NCBI GenBank assembly: GCA_949878435.1 | Contig: CATLAK010000016.1 | Span: 16,342 to 80,341 of the forward strand | DNA from: an uncultured Lachnospiraceae bacterium | GTDB taxonomy: Bacteria; Bacillota; Clostridia; Lachnospirales; Lachnospiraceae | Direction: 5' to 3' | DNA length: 64,000 nt | Shown: positions 52,717-62,544 of the stretch, piece by piece | How positions within the stretch are numbered: position 1 is the first letter of the stretch | Layout of the letters: each line of letters begins with the position of its first letter | Made by a program: the position numbers and the translations under genes | Notes under the pieces: generated by a model | Databases searched by the model: none | What the model was told of the DNA's origin: nothing | What the model saw: the letters and a program-made list of their open reading frames with translations, nothing else

Positions 52717-55119
52717 ATGAATATGCGAATTGCCCTTGCGGGTAACCCGAACTGCGGAAAGACAACGCTGTTCAATGCTTTGACCGGCTCCAATCAGTTT
52801 GTCGGCAACTGGCCGGGCGTTACGGTAGAAAAGAAGGAAGGAAAGCTGAAAAAGCATGACGGTGTGACCATCACCGACCTTCCCGGCATTTATTCCCTTT
52901 CCCCCTATACACTGGAGGAAGTGGTGGCAAGAAATTATCTGATCAGTGAGCGTCCCGATGCAATTTTGAATATCATTGACGGTACAAATCTTGAGAGAAA
53001 TCTGTATTTGACCACCCAGCTCACGGAGCTTGGTATTCCTGTTGTTGTTGCCATCAACATGATGGATGTGGTGGAAAAGAACGGCGACAAGATTAACACC
53101 GACGAATTGTCCAAGGCTCTAGGATGCAAGGTAATTGAGATTTCCGCTCTAAAAGGGAATGGAATCATGGAAGCTGCGGAGGCAGCAATCGACGCGGCAA
53201 AGAACGAAAAGACCGTTCCCATGCACACCTTTTCGGGAACAGTGGAGCACGCCCTTGCCCATATCGAGGAGGCAGCGGTACACGGGCTGCCAGAGGAACA
53301 GCAGCGGTGGTATGCCATCAAGCTGTTTGAGCGGGATGACAAGGTTTTAGAACAGTTAAAGCTCGGAGAGTCTGTTCTTTCCCATATTGAAGCGGACATC
53401 AAGGCAGCGGAGGAAGAGATGGACGACGATGCGGAATCCATCATTACCAACGAACGGTACATTTATATCGGAAGCATCATGAAAGGATGTTTAAAGAAAA
53501 AATCCGCAGGCAGGCTGACCAGTTCTGACAAGATTGACAGGATTGTCACAAACCGTTTTCTGGGGCTTCCAATCTTTGCAGCAATCATGTTCCTGGTGTA
53601 TTATATATCTATGGTAACGGTAGGAACGGCTGCCACGGACTGGGCAAATGATGGGCTGTTTGGGGATGGCTATCATCTGTTTGGCATCGGCTCTGCCGCT
53701 TACGGGGAGGCTTCCGAGGAATACGGAGAGGCGGCGCTCATTGTGGATGGCTATGATGCTTATATGGAAGAAAACGGCGCAGCTCCCACAGGCGACTTCC
53801 CTTATGAGGCAGCAGATGACGAAACGCTGGAGGTGACGGTGGAAACGGCGTCCCTTGTAGATTACGAGAACGCGCTTGCGGTGATGGAGCAGTATGGAGA
53901 TGAGCCTGACCCGGCGGCTTACGGGGTGTGGGTTCCCGGTATTCCGGTTCTGGTAGGGAACGCGCTTGAGGCAGCGGGTGCAGCAGACTGGCTGGCAGGA
54001 CTGATTAATGACGGTATTGTAGCCGGTGTGGGCGCAGTCTTAGGCTTTGTACCGCAGATGCTTGTTCTGTTCCTGCTTCTTGCCTTCCTGGAGGCATGCG
54101 GTTATATGGCGCGTATTGCATTCGTGCTTGACCGCATCTTTCGTAAGTTTGGATTGTCCGGCAAGTCCTTTATCCCGATGCTCATCGGTACCGGCTGCGG
54201 CATTCCAGGAATTATGGCATCAAGGACGATTGAAAATGAGCGTGACCGACGTATGACGATCATGACCACGACTTTTATTCCATGCGGTGCAAAGGTGCCA
54301 TTTATTTCCATGGTTGCGGGAGCGATTTTCGGCGGCTCTGCGTGGGTGGCAACCAGCGCATATTTCGTAGGCATGGCAGCGATTATTATTTCCGGTATCA
54401 TGTTAAAGAAGACCAAAATGTTCTCCGGCGATCCGGCTCCTTTCGTCATGGAACTTCCGGCTTATCATATGCCCACAGTGGGCAATGTGCTGCGTTCTAT
54501 GTGGGAACGGGGATGGTCCTTCATTAAAAAGGCAGGCACGATTATCCTGCTTTCCACGATTGTTATCTGGTTTACGACTTATTTTGGATTTACTTCAGAA
54601 GGCTTTCGGATGCTTGCCGAGGAGGAGATGGACCAGTCGCTCCTTGCGGCAGTCGGCAGTGCAATTGCATGGCTCTTCATACCTCTTGGCTGGGGGAATT
54701 GGCAGTCGGCAGTGGCTTCCATCACCGGTCTTGTGGCGAAGGAAAATATTGTCGGCACGATGGGAATCCTATATCCCGGCGGATGGTCTGAGATTGGTGC
54801 GAACTTTAGTCAGATAGCGGGATACTCCTTTCTTGTGTTCAATCTTCTGTGCGCGCCCTGCTTTGCGGCAATCGGCGCTATCAAGCGGGAGATGAACAAT
54901 ACGAAATGGACGTGGTTCGCCATTGGCTATCAGTGCGGGTTAGCTTATGCGGTGGCGCTGATGGTTTACCAGATCGGTTCGGCATTTACAGGAAGCCTGA
55001 ATGTTGTCGGTCTGCTTGCAGCCCTCGTTATTCTCGGCGGTATAATCTATATGCTTTTCAGACCGTATAAAGAAGCGACAAAGCTGACGAGAAATGTGAA
55101 GGTAAAAATGGCAAGATAA
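52717..55119 (+). CDS. feoB: Ferrous iron transporter FeoB with long acidic extracellular insertion
   Basis: The 800-residue protein starts at ATG 52717. The N-terminal G domain has GNPNCGKTTLFNALTG, ITDLPGIYSL and VVAINMMDVVEKNG, followed by the helical GDI region. The transmembrane part has the paired gate motifs (LFLLLAFLEACGYMARIAFV, GTGCGIPGIMASRTIENERDRR, ENIVGTMGILYP). It imports Fe2+ across the cytoplasmic membrane. Unusually, between the first helix (LPIFAAIMFLVYYISM) and the conserved LINDGIVAGVG there is an acidic, Tyr/Ala-rich stretch of about 100 residues (EASEEYGEAALIVDGYDAYM, DFPYEAADDETLEV) that is longer than in classic FeoB. Confidence 0.96.
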   Translation: MNMRIALAGNPNCGKTTLFNALTGSNQFVGNWPGVTVEKKEGKLKKHDGVTITDLPGIYSLSPYTLEEVVARNYLISERPDAILNIIDGTNLERNLYLTTQLTELGIPVVVAINMMDVVEKNGDKINTDELSKALGCKVIEISALKGNGIMEAAEAAIDAAKNEKTVPMHTFSGTVEHALAHIEEAAVHGLPEEQQRWYAIKLFERDDKVLEQLKLGESVLSHIEADIKAAEEEMDDDAESIITNERYIYIGSIMKGCLKKKSAGRLTSSDKIDRIVTNRFLGLPIFAAIMFLVYYISMVTVGTAATDWANDGLFGDGYHLFGIGSAAYGEASEEYGEAALIVDGYDAYMEENGAAPTGDFPYEAADDETLEVTVETASLVDYENALAVMEQYGDEPDPAAYGVWVPGIPVLVGNALEAAGAADWLAGLINDGIVAGVGAVLGFVPQMLVLFLLLAFLEACGYMARIAFVLDRIFRKFGLSGKSFIPMLIGTGCGIPGIMASRTIENERDRRMTIMTTTFIPCGAKVPFISMVAGAIFGGSAWVATSAYFVGMAAIIISGIMLKKTKMFSGDPAPFVMELPAYHMPTVGNVLRSMWERGWSFIKKAGTIILLSTIVIWFTTYFGFTSEGFRMLAEEEMDQSLLAAVGSAIAWLFIPLGWGNWQSAVASITGLVAKENIVGTMGILYPGGWSEIGANFSQIAGYSFLVFNLLCAPCFAAIGAIKREMNNTKWTWFAIGYQCGLAYAVALMVYQIGSAFTGSLNVVGLLAALVILGGIIYMLFRPYKEATKLTRNVKVKMAR

Positions 55120-55127
55120 GAAATATA

Positions 55128-55154
55128 TGGCAGCCCGAACCAAACGGGCTGCCA
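55128..55154 (+). terminator. Strong intra-operon hairpin after feoB
   Basis: TGGCAGCCCG-AACCAAA-CGGGCTGCCA is a perfect 10-bp stem 8 bp after the feoB stop and without a U-tract. It may protect the feoB message end or cause partial termination before the Cys-rich gene. Confidence 0.7.
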
Positions 55155-55190
55155 TGCAATATAGGAATTATGAGGATAGGAGGGAATTCA

Positions 55191-55382
55191 ATGCTTACAT
55201 GGATTATGGAGAATATGGCGACAATCATAATCAGTGTAATTCTAATGATTGTGGTTGCAGCTATCATCGCAAGTATGGTGCGAAATAAAAGAAAAGGGAA
55301 ATCCTCATGCGGCTGCGGGTGTGCAGGCTGCGCCATGAATGGCACCTGCCATCAGGGAAAGCCGGAAAACATGGGAAAATAG
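55191..55382 (+). CDS. FeoB-associated Cys-rich membrane protein
   Basis: The 63-residue protein has one membrane helix (TIIISVILMIVVAAIIASMV), a basic stretch and a cysteine cluster (CGCGCAGCAMNGTCH). This matches the small FeoB-associated Cys-rich family found at the end of clostridial feo operons, thought to take the place of FeoC or handle iron at the cytoplasmic face. ATG 55191 follows AGGAGGG; the longer track start is rejected. Confidence 0.92.
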   Translation: MLTWIMENMATIIISVILMIVVAAIIASMVRNKRKGKSSCGCGCAGCAMNGTCHQGKPENMGK

Positions 55383-55394
55383 GAAAAGGACAAA

Positions 55395-55416
55395 GGCAGT
55401 CGGCAAAAAAACTGCC
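55395..55416. terminator. Short hairpin between convergent feo operon and regulator
   Basis: GGCAGT and ACTGCC flank a 10-nt A-rich loop. It is a weak, possibly bidirectional terminator in a 39-bp gap. Confidence 0.4.
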
Positions 55417-55421
55417 CCTAT

Positions 55422-55814
55422 TCAATCACGCCCTAAAATAGTCAGAATACATTTCTTCATTGCTTCATAGCTTTCAGGAGTGATGTCATGTTCCATCTTG
55501 CATGCGTCCCTTGAGGCAACCGCGGGGTCAACACCGAGATGGACCAGCCAGTCTGTCAGCAGGGTATGGCGTTCATAGACGCTCTCCGCAATTCTTCTTC
55601 CTTCGTCTGTCAGACGGAGATATCCTTCTTCCGAAACGGTAATATATTCACGGTTTCTTAAGTTCTTCATGGCAATGCTCACGCTGGGCTTTGAATAACT
55701 CAATTCCGTCGCCACATCGATGGAGCGCACCACAGAAAGGCGTTTGCTCAGGATCAGTATTGTTTCAAGGTAATCTTCCAAAGATTCCTCAGATTTGTGT
55801 TGGATGTAACTCAT
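55422..55814 (-). CDS. DtxR/MntR-family metal-dependent regulator
   Basis: The 130-residue protein has the N-terminal helix-turn-helix (EESLEDYLETILIL, VATELSYSKPSVSIAMKNL) and the metal-binding dimerisation domain (ERHTLLTDWLVHLGVD, ACKMEHDITPESYEAM) with the Cys/Glu/His ligands of this family. It lacks the C-terminal SH3 domain, like MntR. It converges on the feo operon, and the five GTTAG-N6-CTAAC-like boxes, one in its own promoter region, make it the probable Fe- or Mn-dependent repressor. Confidence 0.92.
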   Translation of the reverse strand: MSYIQHKSEESLEDYLETILILSKRLSVVRSIDVATELSYSKPSVSIAMKNLRNREYITVSEEGYLRLTDEGRRIAESVYERHTLLTDWLVHLGVDPAVASRDACKMEHDITPESYEAMKKCILTILGRD

Positions 55815-55849
55815 GATATTAATGTGCTCCTTTCAAGGGCAAAGCCGCC

Positions 55850-55865
55850 GTAAGATTATCCTAAC
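55850..55865 (-). promoter_or_regulatory. Feo operator-like box E at the regulator's own promoter
   Basis: Plus-strand GTAAG-ATTATC-CTAAC departs from the box consensus at one base and lies 36 bp upstream of the DtxR-family start, suggesting autoregulation. Confidence 0.55.
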
Positions 55866-55902
55866 ACTTTAGGAAAAGGGGTGCAAGTATTGGAGAAATT
55901 AT

Positions 55903-55946
55903 TTCACTCCGACAAAATGTGTTTTTGCACATTTTGTCGGAGTGAA
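55903..55946. terminator. Terminator of the trp operon
   Basis: TTCACTCCGACAAAATGTG pairs perfectly with CACATTTTGTCGGAGTGAA, a 19-bp stem with a 6-nt loop, 8 bp past the trpA stop. It also separates trp from the DtxR-family promoter. Confidence 0.9.
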
Positions 55947-55953
55947 TATTGGT

Positions 55954-56733
55954 TTATATTGCATCTTTCATTTTTCTGACATATTCCCCAACCGGTCCGG
56001 CGGCATCCTTTCCATATTGTGCCACCAGTTTTATGATAGCTGAGCCCACGATGGCGCCGTCCGAGATTCCCGCCATTTTCGCTGCCTGTGCAGGGGTGGA
56101 GATGCCGAACCCTACGGCACAGGGAACAGAAGTGTTTTCACGTACCAGCTTAACAAGGGAGGGAATATCGGTTTTTATTTCACTGCGGACGCCGGTGACG
56201 CCCAGGCTGGAAACAATGTAGATAAAGCCTCGGGCTTTTTTGGCAATCATTGCCACGCGGTTTTCGGAGGTAGGTGCAATCAGGGAGATAAGATCCACAT
56301 CATATTTTTCACAGATAGCATCAAATTCCCCTTTTTCCTCAAAAGGCAGATCGGGAAGGATAAGCCCGTCGATGCCGATTTCCCGGCAAGTGCGGATGAA
56401 CTTTTCTGCATCATAAGAAAATACCACGTTAGCGTAAGTCATGAACACCATGGGAAGGCGTATGGGATGAACGGCATCTGTGCGCAGCTCCCGCACCATG
56501 TCAAAAATCTTATCGGTGGTCACTCCCTGCTTCAATGCCCGCAGGTTTGCGTTTTGAATGACGGGACCTTCAGCGGTAGGGTCGGAAAAAGGAATGCCCA
56601 GTTCGATCAGGTCGGCTCCGTTTGCAGCCATGCTGCATATGATTTCTTTGGTGGTGGCAAGATCCGGATCACCGCAGGTGATAAATGGAATAAAGGCTTT
56701 GCCGTTGGCAAAAGCGTCAGCAATTTTACTCAT
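55954..56733 (-). CDS. trpA: Tryptophan synthase alpha subunit
   Basis: The 259-residue subunit is full length: [12 protein letters not shown], the catalytic Glu in [20 protein letters not shown], the catalytic Asp region [12 protein letters not shown], and the phosphate-binding [10 protein letters not shown] and [10 protein letters not shown]. It cleaves indole-glycerol phosphate and channels indole to TrpB. ATG 56733 overlaps the trpB stop by 8 bp, so the track's longer start is internal to trpB. Confidence 0.97.
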   Translation of the reverse strand: MSKIADAFANGKAFIPFITCGDPDLATTKEIICSMAANGADLIELGIPFSDPTAEGPVIQNANLRALKQGVTTDKIFDMVRELRTDAVHPIRLPMVFMTYANVVFSYDAEKFIRTCREIGIDGLILPDLPFEEKGEFDAICEKYDVDLISLIAPTSENRVAMIAKKARGFIYIVSSLGVTGVRSEIKTDIPSLVKLVRENTSVPCAVGFGISTPAQAAKMAGISDGAIVGSAIIKLVAQYGKDAAGPVGEYVRKMKDAI

Positions 56734-57916
56734 GGATATCCTCCCCTCTGTAACGCGCGATGGCAGCGCAGTCTTTGTCGCCGCGCCCCGAAATGGTGAT
56801 GACGATGATTTTATCTTTGTCATAGGCGGGTGCGATTTTCATGGCGTGGGCAACGGCATGGGCACTTTCAATGGCAGGAATAATCCCCTCTGTGCGGGAA
56901 AGGTATTCAAAGGCGTTTACCGCCTCTTCATCTGTGACAGGCACATAGCTGGCTCTGCCTGTGTCGTGTAGCCATGCATGCTCCGGTCCGATGCCGGGAT
57001 AATCAAGACCCGCGGAGATGGAATAGACAGGGGCAATCTGCCCATATTTGTCTTGGCAGAAGTAGGATTTCATTCCGTGGAAGATACCAAGGCGCCCGGT
57101 GTTGATGGTGGCGGCTGTCTCAAAGGTGTCGATTCCCCGTCCTGCAGCTTCGCATCCAATCAGCGCAACTTCCTTATCTTCGATAAAATGATAAAAGGTT
57201 CCCATGGCATTGCTTCCGCCGCCTACACATGCCATGACGATATCGGGAAGACGCCCTTCCTTTTCCAGGATCTGCTGTTTGATCTCCCGGGAAATGACTG
57301 CCTGAAAGTCTCTCACAATGGTAGGGAAAGGGTGAGGTCCCATGACCGATCCCAGGCAGTAATGGGTGTCGTCGATCCGGCTGGTCCATTCCCGCATAGC
57401 CTCGGAGACGGCATCTTTTAAGGTGGCAGTTCCGGTGGTCACGGGAATGACCGAGGCGCCTAAAAGCTGCATCCGGTAAACATTGAGCGCCTGCCGCTTA
57501 GTGTCCTCCTCGCCCATGAAGACCACGCATTCCATGCCAAGGAGCGCGGCGGCAGTGGCAGTGGCAACACCGTGCTGTCCCGCGCCGGTTTCGGCGATCA
57601 GACGGGTCTTTCCCATTTTTTTGGCTAAAAGTGCCTGACCCAGCACATTGTTGATCTTGTGGGAGCCGGTGTGGTTTAAATCTTCTCTTTTCAAATAAAT
57701 CTTAGCGCCGCCTAAATCTTTTGTCATTTTTTCTGCATAATACAGACGGCTGGGACGATTGGCATATTCATCAAAAAGATCGGTGAGCTCTTTGTTGAAT
57801 GCAGGGTCGTCCTTATAATGATTGTATGCTTCTTCCAGTTCGATGACGGCATTCATGAGTGTCTCGGGAATGTATTGTCCGCCGTGGACTCCGAAGCGTC
57901 CTTTAGAATCTGACAT
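56726..57916 (-). CDS. trpB: Tryptophan synthase beta subunit
   Basis: The 396-residue PLP enzyme begins [15 protein letters not shown] at 57916 behind GGAGGAAC; the track's extra 171 residues come from the trpF region. It has the PLP lysine in [27 protein letters not shown] and the phosphate loop [10 protein letters not shown]. It condenses indole with serine. It lies 74 bp after trpF, the widest gap in the operon. Confidence 0.97.
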   Translation of the reverse strand: MSDSKGRFGVHGGQYIPETLMNAVIELEEAYNHYKDDPAFNKELTDLFDEYANRPSRLYYAEKMTKDLGGAKIYLKREDLNHTGSHKINNVLGQALLAKKMGKTRLIAETGAGQHGVATATAAALLGMECVVFMGEEDTKRQALNVYRMQLLGASVIPVTTGTATLKDAVSEAMREWTSRIDDTHYCLGSVMGPHPFPTIVRDFQAVISREIKQQILEKEGRLPDIVMACVGGGSNAMGTFYHFIEDKEVALIGCEAAGRGIDTFETAATINTGRLGIFHGMKSYFCQDKYGQIAPVYSISAGLDYPGIGPEHAWLHDTGRASYVPVTDEEAVNAFEYLSRTEGIIPAIESAHAVAHAMKIAPAYDKDKIIVITISGRGDKDCAAIARYRGEDIHE

Positions 57917-57990
57917 GTTGTTCCTCCTTGTATTTTGTCTGCAGAAAGCCTGAAAGGGCTGTCTGGCTATAAGAATGTAATGTAATATTT

Positions 57991-58593
57991 TTATGGCATG
58001 CTGCGCACGGCGTGGATAAAGGCTTTCATTTTCGTGTAGTCTTTGCATCCGTCTGTTTCCACGCCGGAGCTGGCGTCCACGCCGTAGGGGTGGGTCTTTA
58101 ATATGGCATCCTTCACATTTCCGGGGTTCAGCCCGCCTGCCAGGAAAAAGGGCCTGTCGATGCCGTGTATCAAGGACCAGTCGAAAGACTCTCCGGTTCC
58201 CATACCGTTGTCTAAAAGCAGATAGTCGCAGGGGTATGCAAGGGCTGTTTCCAAGTCTTCTTCGGTTTTGATGATAAAAGCTTTGATGACAGGTTTTCGG
58301 CACAGAAGCTGCAGTTTCTGTGCATAAGAGGCATCTTCCTGTCCGTGCAGCTGGGCGCACTGTATGGTTCCGCTTTGCAAAAGAGCAGCCACATGTTCTA
58401 TGGGTTCGTTTACAAAAACGCCTGCACATTGGATGGAGGGATGCAGAAGGCTCCGCAATCGAGCTGCCTTTTCGGGAGAGACATAGCGGGCTCTTCCCTT
58501 CAAAAAAACAAATCCAATATAGTCCGGCTTCAGATCATTTGCGTAGGAAATGTCTTCCTCTGATTTTAGTCCGCAGATTTTGATTTTCGTCAT
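57991..58593 (-). CDS. trpF: Phosphoribosylanthranilate isomerase
   Basis: The 200-residue TIM-barrel enzyme has the catalytic Cys in [13 protein letters not shown], the Asp region [17 protein letters not shown] and the phosphate-binding [10 protein letters not shown] and GVDASSGVE. Its start overlaps the trpC stop by 4 bp. Confidence 0.96.
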   Translation of the reverse strand: MTKIKICGLKSEEDISYANDLKPDYIGFVFLKGRARYVSPEKAARLRSLLHPSIQCAGVFVNEPIEHVAALLQSGTIQCAQLHGQEDASYAQKLQLLCRKPVIKAFIIKTEEDLETALAYPCDYLLLDNGMGTGESFDWSLIHGIDRPFFLAGGLNPGNVKDAILKTHPYGVDASSGVETDGCKDYTKMKAFIHAVRSMP

Positions 58594-59387
58594 GATGCGT
58601 CTTCTTTTCCTTTCAATTCGTCCAGCATGGCTTTTTTGTTGGGCGAGCGCATGAGGGTTTCGCCAACCAGTACGGCATCCACTCCGGCTTTTTCAAGGGA
58701 AGATACATCTTCCCGGCTGCGGATACCGCTTTCCGCAACAAACAGAATAGATTTAGGGACCAGATCCCGCAGGCGGGCGCTGTTCGTTACATCTACTGAA
58801 AAATTCTTAAGGTTCCGGTTGTTTACGCCGATGATGCGGGCGCCTGCTTCTATGGCGGAAGCAATCTCTGCTTCATCATGGGCTTCTACCAGGGCGGAAA
58901 GCCCAAGCTGGTCACAGATTTCCAGATAGGATTTCAAAGTCTCCGTGGGGAGCAGGGAGCAGATCAGGAGTACTGCGCCTGCCCCTAGCAGTTTTGCCTC
59001 GTAGATCATGTATTCATCCACAGTGAAATCCTTGCGGATACAGGGGATAGAGACGGCTTTAGCAATTTCCTTCAAATATTCATTTCTGCCCAGGAACCAT
59101 TTAGGCTCTGTCAGTACGGAGATGCAGGAGGCGCCTGCCGCTTCATACTCCTTTGCGATGGTGAGGTAAGGAAAGTCTTCCGCAATGATTCCCTTGGAGG
59201 GAGAAGCTTTTTTACACTCACAGATAAAGCTGATTCCTTCGCCGGATAATGCTTTTTCAAAAGGAAATCCGGTCTCGCAATCCATGGAAAGGGCAAGTCT
59301 TTCTATTTCTTCAAGCGGACGGAGCGCGCTTGCCTGTGCCACCCGCTTTTTGGCGTAATCGGCTATGGTTTCTAATAAGGATGCCAT
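58590..59387 (-). CDS. trpC: Indole-3-glycerol phosphate synthase
   Basis: The 265-residue TIM-barrel enzyme has the catalytic Lys and Glu (FICECKKASPSKGII), CIRKDFTVDEYMIYEA, IIGVNNRNLKNFSVD, and VAESGIRSREDV. It closes the indole ring from CdRP. It is stand-alone and not fused to TrpF. Confidence 0.97.
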   Translation of the reverse strand: MASLLETIADYAKKRVAQASALRPLEEIERLALSMDCETGFPFEKALSGEGISFICECKKASPSKGIIAEDFPYLTIAKEYEAAGASCISVLTEPKWFLGRNEYLKEIAKAVSIPCIRKDFTVDEYMIYEAKLLGAGAVLLICSLLPTETLKSYLEICDQLGLSALVEAHDEAEIASAIEAGARIIGVNNRNLKNFSVDVTNSARLRDLVPKSILFVAESGIRSREDVSSLEKAGVDAVLVGETLMRSPNKKAMLDELKGKEDAS

Positions 59388-59430
59388 TTTACATTAAACC
59401 TTTCTGCAATATTTAAGATGAAGAGTAAAT

Positions 59431-60447
59431 TTAGGATCGGCTTTCCGCTGCAAACGTATCCAGCACGGAAAGAGCGCTGCCGTTATCGATCAGTTCAGCG
59501 GCAAGGGTGATGCCGTCTTTAAAGGATGCTGCCTTGCCGCCGATGTAGAGGGCAGCTCCGGCGTTTAAGAGCACGGCATTGCGCTTAGGTCCCTTTTCCC
59601 CTTTTAAAATAGAGCGGGTAATCTCTGCGTTTTGGGCAGGAGTACCGCCGACCAGCTCTTCCTTTTTGCAGGAAGAAAGACCGAAGTCTTCGGGGGAGAT
59701 GGTATAGGTCCGGTATTCGCCTTCGTGGAATTCACAAACCTTCGTGGGGGCGCTGGCGGATATTTCATCCATTTTATCGGTTCCGTAGACCACCATTCCA
59801 TGTTTGACGCCCAGGCTGGTAAGGACTCTGGCAAGAGGCTCCACCAGGGATTCGTCATAGACGCCCAGGAGCTGTCTGGCGGGGGAGGCGGGATTGGTCA
59901 GGGGTCCTAAAATGTTGAAGACAGTCCGGATACCCAGCTCCTTCCTGATAGAACCCACGTACTTCATGGAAGTGTGGTACTTTTGAGCAAAAAAGAAACA
60001 GATTCCGGCTTTTTCAAGGAGCTGTGTGCATTTTTCCGGGGACTGGTCAATGTTGACACCCAAGGCTTCCAGACAGTCAGCAGTGCCGCATTGGGAGGAA
60101 GCAGCGCGGTTCCCGTGTTTGGCGATTTTCACGCCGCCGGCAGCCGCTACCAGGGCGGAGGTGGTTGAAATATTAAAGCTTTGGGCGCCGTCGCCGCCGG
60201 TTCCCACGATTTCCATGACCTCCATGCCGGGAAAAACCTTTGTGGCGTGGTCCCGCATGGCGGCAGCACAGCCTGCAATCTCATCAGTGGTTTCCGCCTT
60301 GGTGCTTTTGGTGGATAGAGCCGCCAGAAAAGCCGCGTTTTGTGTAGGGGAGGTTTCGCCGCTCATGATTTCATTGATGACAGCGTAAGCCTCGTCATAG
60401 GTTAAGTCCTGTTTGTCTACGATTTTTACAATTGCTTCTTTGATCAT
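59431..60447 (-). CDS. trpD: Anthranilate phosphoribosyltransferase
   Basis: The 338-residue enzyme has the PRPP-binding [36 protein letters not shown] and [25 protein letters not shown] segments. It transfers phosphoribose to anthranilate. It is separate from trpG, unlike the fused TrpGD of enterobacteria. Confidence 0.97.
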   Translation of the reverse strand: MIKEAIVKIVDKQDLTYDEAYAVINEIMSGETSPTQNAAFLAALSTKSTKAETTDEIAGCAAAMRDHATKVFPGMEVMEIVGTGGDGAQSFNISTTSALVAAAGGVKIAKHGNRAASSQCGTADCLEALGVNIDQSPEKCTQLLEKAGICFFFAQKYHTSMKYVGSIRKELGIRTVFNILGPLTNPASPARQLLGVYDESLVEPLARVLTSLGVKHGMVVYGTDKMDEISASAPTKVCEFHEGEYRTYTISPEDFGLSSCKKEELVGGTPAQNAEITRSILKGEKGPKRNAVLLNAGAALYIGGKAASFKDGITLAAELIDNGSALSVLDTFAAESRS

Positions 60448-60471
60448 TTCTGTTGTCTTCCTTTCTGCTAT

Positions 60472-61062
60472 TTATGATATAGGGTTTTGCTGCAGCGTCT
60501 GTGCAAGAAAATTACTTACAATGTTTTTTCCGTCCGGCGTGAGGATGGATTCCGGGTGGAACTGCAATCCGTAGATAGGGTAATCCTTGTGCTTTACCGC
60601 CATCACTTCGCCGTCCTGCGTCCGGGCGGTTACGGACAGGCACTGGGGGAGGGTGTCTTCAAGCAGCGCCAGGGAATGGTATCGGGCAACCGGAATAAAC
60701 TCGGGAAGATGCTGGAAAATCGGACAGCTTCTATCGAGCTTTGCCTGGGATTGTTTTCCGTGCATCAGTTCCTTCGCGTAAGATACGGTTCCTCCGAAAG
60801 CGGCGCAGATAGCTTGATGTCCCAGGCATACGCCTAAAATTGGAAATTCACTTCCGGCTTCTTTTACCACATCCATACATACGCCCGCGTCCTCCGGTCT
60901 TCCGGGACCGGGAGAAAGGATAATGGCATCGGGGGCTGATGCTTTTATTTCCTTTACAGAAAGAGCGTCATTGCGGATGACCTTTATATCCGGCGTTAGT
61001 GAGCCCACCAGCTGAAACAGATTGTAGGAAAAGCTGTCATAATTATCGATTAATAAAATCAT
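60472..61062 (-). CDS. trpG: Anthranilate synthase glutamine amidotransferase subunit
   Basis: The 196-residue class-I amidotransferase starts at 61062 (MILLIDNYDSFSYN), overlapping the trpE stop as ATGA; the longer track start is rejected. It has the oxyanion segment LSPGPGRPEDAG, nucleophile elbow GVCLGHQAI and catalytic His/Glu in GLQFHPESILT. It supplies ammonia to TrpE. Confidence 0.97.
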   Translation of the reverse strand: MILLIDNYDSFSYNLFQLVGSLTPDIKVIRNDALSVKEIKASAPDAIILSPGPGRPEDAGVCMDVVKEAGSEFPILGVCLGHQAICAAFGGTVSYAKELMHGKQSQAKLDRSCPIFQHLPEFIPVARYHSLALLEDTLPQCLSVTARTQDGEVMAVKHKDYPIYGLQFHPESILTPDGKNIVSNFLAQTLQQNPIS

Positions 61063-62522
61063 GGGTCTATCTCCTTCGCAGTTTTTAGTGCATTTACAAC
61101 CGCAGCCGCTTTGTTTAGGCATTCCTGATATTCCTTTTCGGGGACAGAGTCTGCTACGATGCCGGCACCGCTTCTTACAAATACTTTGCCGTTCTTTTTG
61201 TAGGCGATTCTGATGGCAATGCAGGTATCCAGATTGCCTGTAAAGTCCAGATATCCGATGGCGCCTCCGTAGATGCCGCGTTTATTGTTTTCCAGGTCAT
61301 TGATTAACTGACAGGCTTTGATCTTCGGCGCCCCCGAAAGGGTTCCAGCGGGGAGGATGGCATCTATGGCGGAAAGGGCGTCCTTATCTTCCCGTATTTC
61401 TCCCCGGACGGTGGAGCCGATGTGCATGACGTGGGAATATTTTTCGACGCAGAGGTATTTTTCCACTTCCACGGTTCCGAATTTACTGATTTTTCCAATG
61501 TCATTCCTGCCTAAGTCCACCAGCATATTATGCTCCGCCAGTTCTTTCGGGTCGGCAAGGAGCTCCTCTTCCAGCGCCTGATCCTCTTCCGGCGTCTTTC
61601 CCCTTGGTCTCGTTCCCGCCAGAGGGAAGGTGTGGAGGACACCGTTTTCCAGTTTGACCAAGGTCTCGGGGGAAGCGCCCGCTACCTCCATGTCGCTGCT
61701 GGAAAAATAGAACATGTAAGGGGAGGGGTTTAAGGTGCGCAGCACCCGGTAGGTATTTAAAAGGCTTCCCTCGAATCCTGCTTCCAGGCGATTGGAAAGG
61801 ACGATCTGAAATATATCGCCTTCCTTAATGTGGTGCTTGGCTTTTTCCACCATGGCGCAATAGTCTTCCTTTTGAAATAAGGGTTGGAGATCGGTAGTGC
61901 ATCTGCCGGGCGCTTCCTGTATGGGGACGCCCTGCTTTATCAGATCGGAAAGCTGATTTAGTTCCAGCACCGCCCGGTTGTATTCCGTGTCCACGCGGGC
62001 AAGGTCAATATTTACAATTAAAATGATTTTTTGCCTGAAGTTGTCAAAGGCAATCACTTTGTCAAAGAGCATTAAGTCTACATCCCGGAACCCTTCTGTA
62101 TCGGCGGCATCCAGTTTTAGCGAAGGTTCCGCGTATTTCAGGTAATCATAAGAAAAGTATCCCACCAGACCGCCTGTAAAAGGGGGAAGGTAAGAAAAAT
62201 GAGGACTTTTGTGTTCTTCGATTACCTGTTTGATATAGTTTCCTGGGTCTGAGGTTTCAAAGGAGAGCGCGCCGACTTTCATCTGCCCGTTCTGACAGGT
62301 GATCTCAAGGCTTGGATCATATCCTAAAAAGGTGTAGCGCCCCCACTTTTCATGATCGGAAATGGACTCCAGCAGATAGCAATGGCTGGAAACATTTTTC
62401 AGGATTTTCAAGACTTCAATGGGAGTCCTTATGTCGGACAGGATTTCCATGCTGACAGGAGCCGACTTATATTTATTTTCTTGTTGAAGCTCTTTTAAGG
62501 TTTTAAGTTCTGGTTGAATCAT
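61059..62522 (-). CDS. trpE: Anthranilate synthase component I
   Basis: The 487-residue enzyme starts at 62522 (MIQPELKTLKEL) behind AAAGGAG; the track's extra 29 residues are the T-box terminator read through. It has the N-terminal LLESISDHEKWGRYTFLG region with the feedback-inhibitor-binding element and the chorismate-binding core (FPLAGTRPRGKTPEED, LVDLGRNDIGKI, IDAILPAGTLSGAPKI, RSGAGIVADSVPEKEYQE). First gene of the operon. Confidence 0.97.
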   Translation of the reverse strand: MIQPELKTLKELQQENKYKSAPVSMEILSDIRTPIEVLKILKNVSSHCYLLESISDHEKWGRYTFLGYDPSLEITCQNGQMKVGALSFETSDPGNYIKQVIEEHKSPHFSYLPPFTGGLVGYFSYDYLKYAEPSLKLDAADTEGFRDVDLMLFDKVIAFDNFRQKIILIVNIDLARVDTEYNRAVLELNQLSDLIKQGVPIQEAPGRCTTDLQPLFQKEDYCAMVEKAKHHIKEGDIFQIVLSNRLEAGFEGSLLNTYRVLRTLNPSPYMFYFSSSDMEVAGASPETLVKLENGVLHTFPLAGTRPRGKTPEEDQALEEELLADPKELAEHNMLVDLGRNDIGKISKFGTVEVEKYLCVEKYSHVMHIGSTVRGEIREDKDALSAIDAILPAGTLSGAPKIKACQLINDLENNKRGIYGGAIGYLDFTGNLDTCIAIRIAYKKNGKVFVRSGAGIVADSVPEKEYQECLNKAAAVVNALKTAKEIDP

Positions 62523-62544
62523 ATTGCTCCTTTCTTTTGGCGAA

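Noticed and set aside
56733-56823. Longer TrpA N-terminus in the track
   Set aside because: It lies within trpB. MSKIADAF at 56733 has the proper overlap and matches TrpA length.
57917-58429. 171-residue N-terminal extension of TrpB
   Set aside because: It is the trpF coding region read in another frame. The real start at 57916 follows GGAGG.
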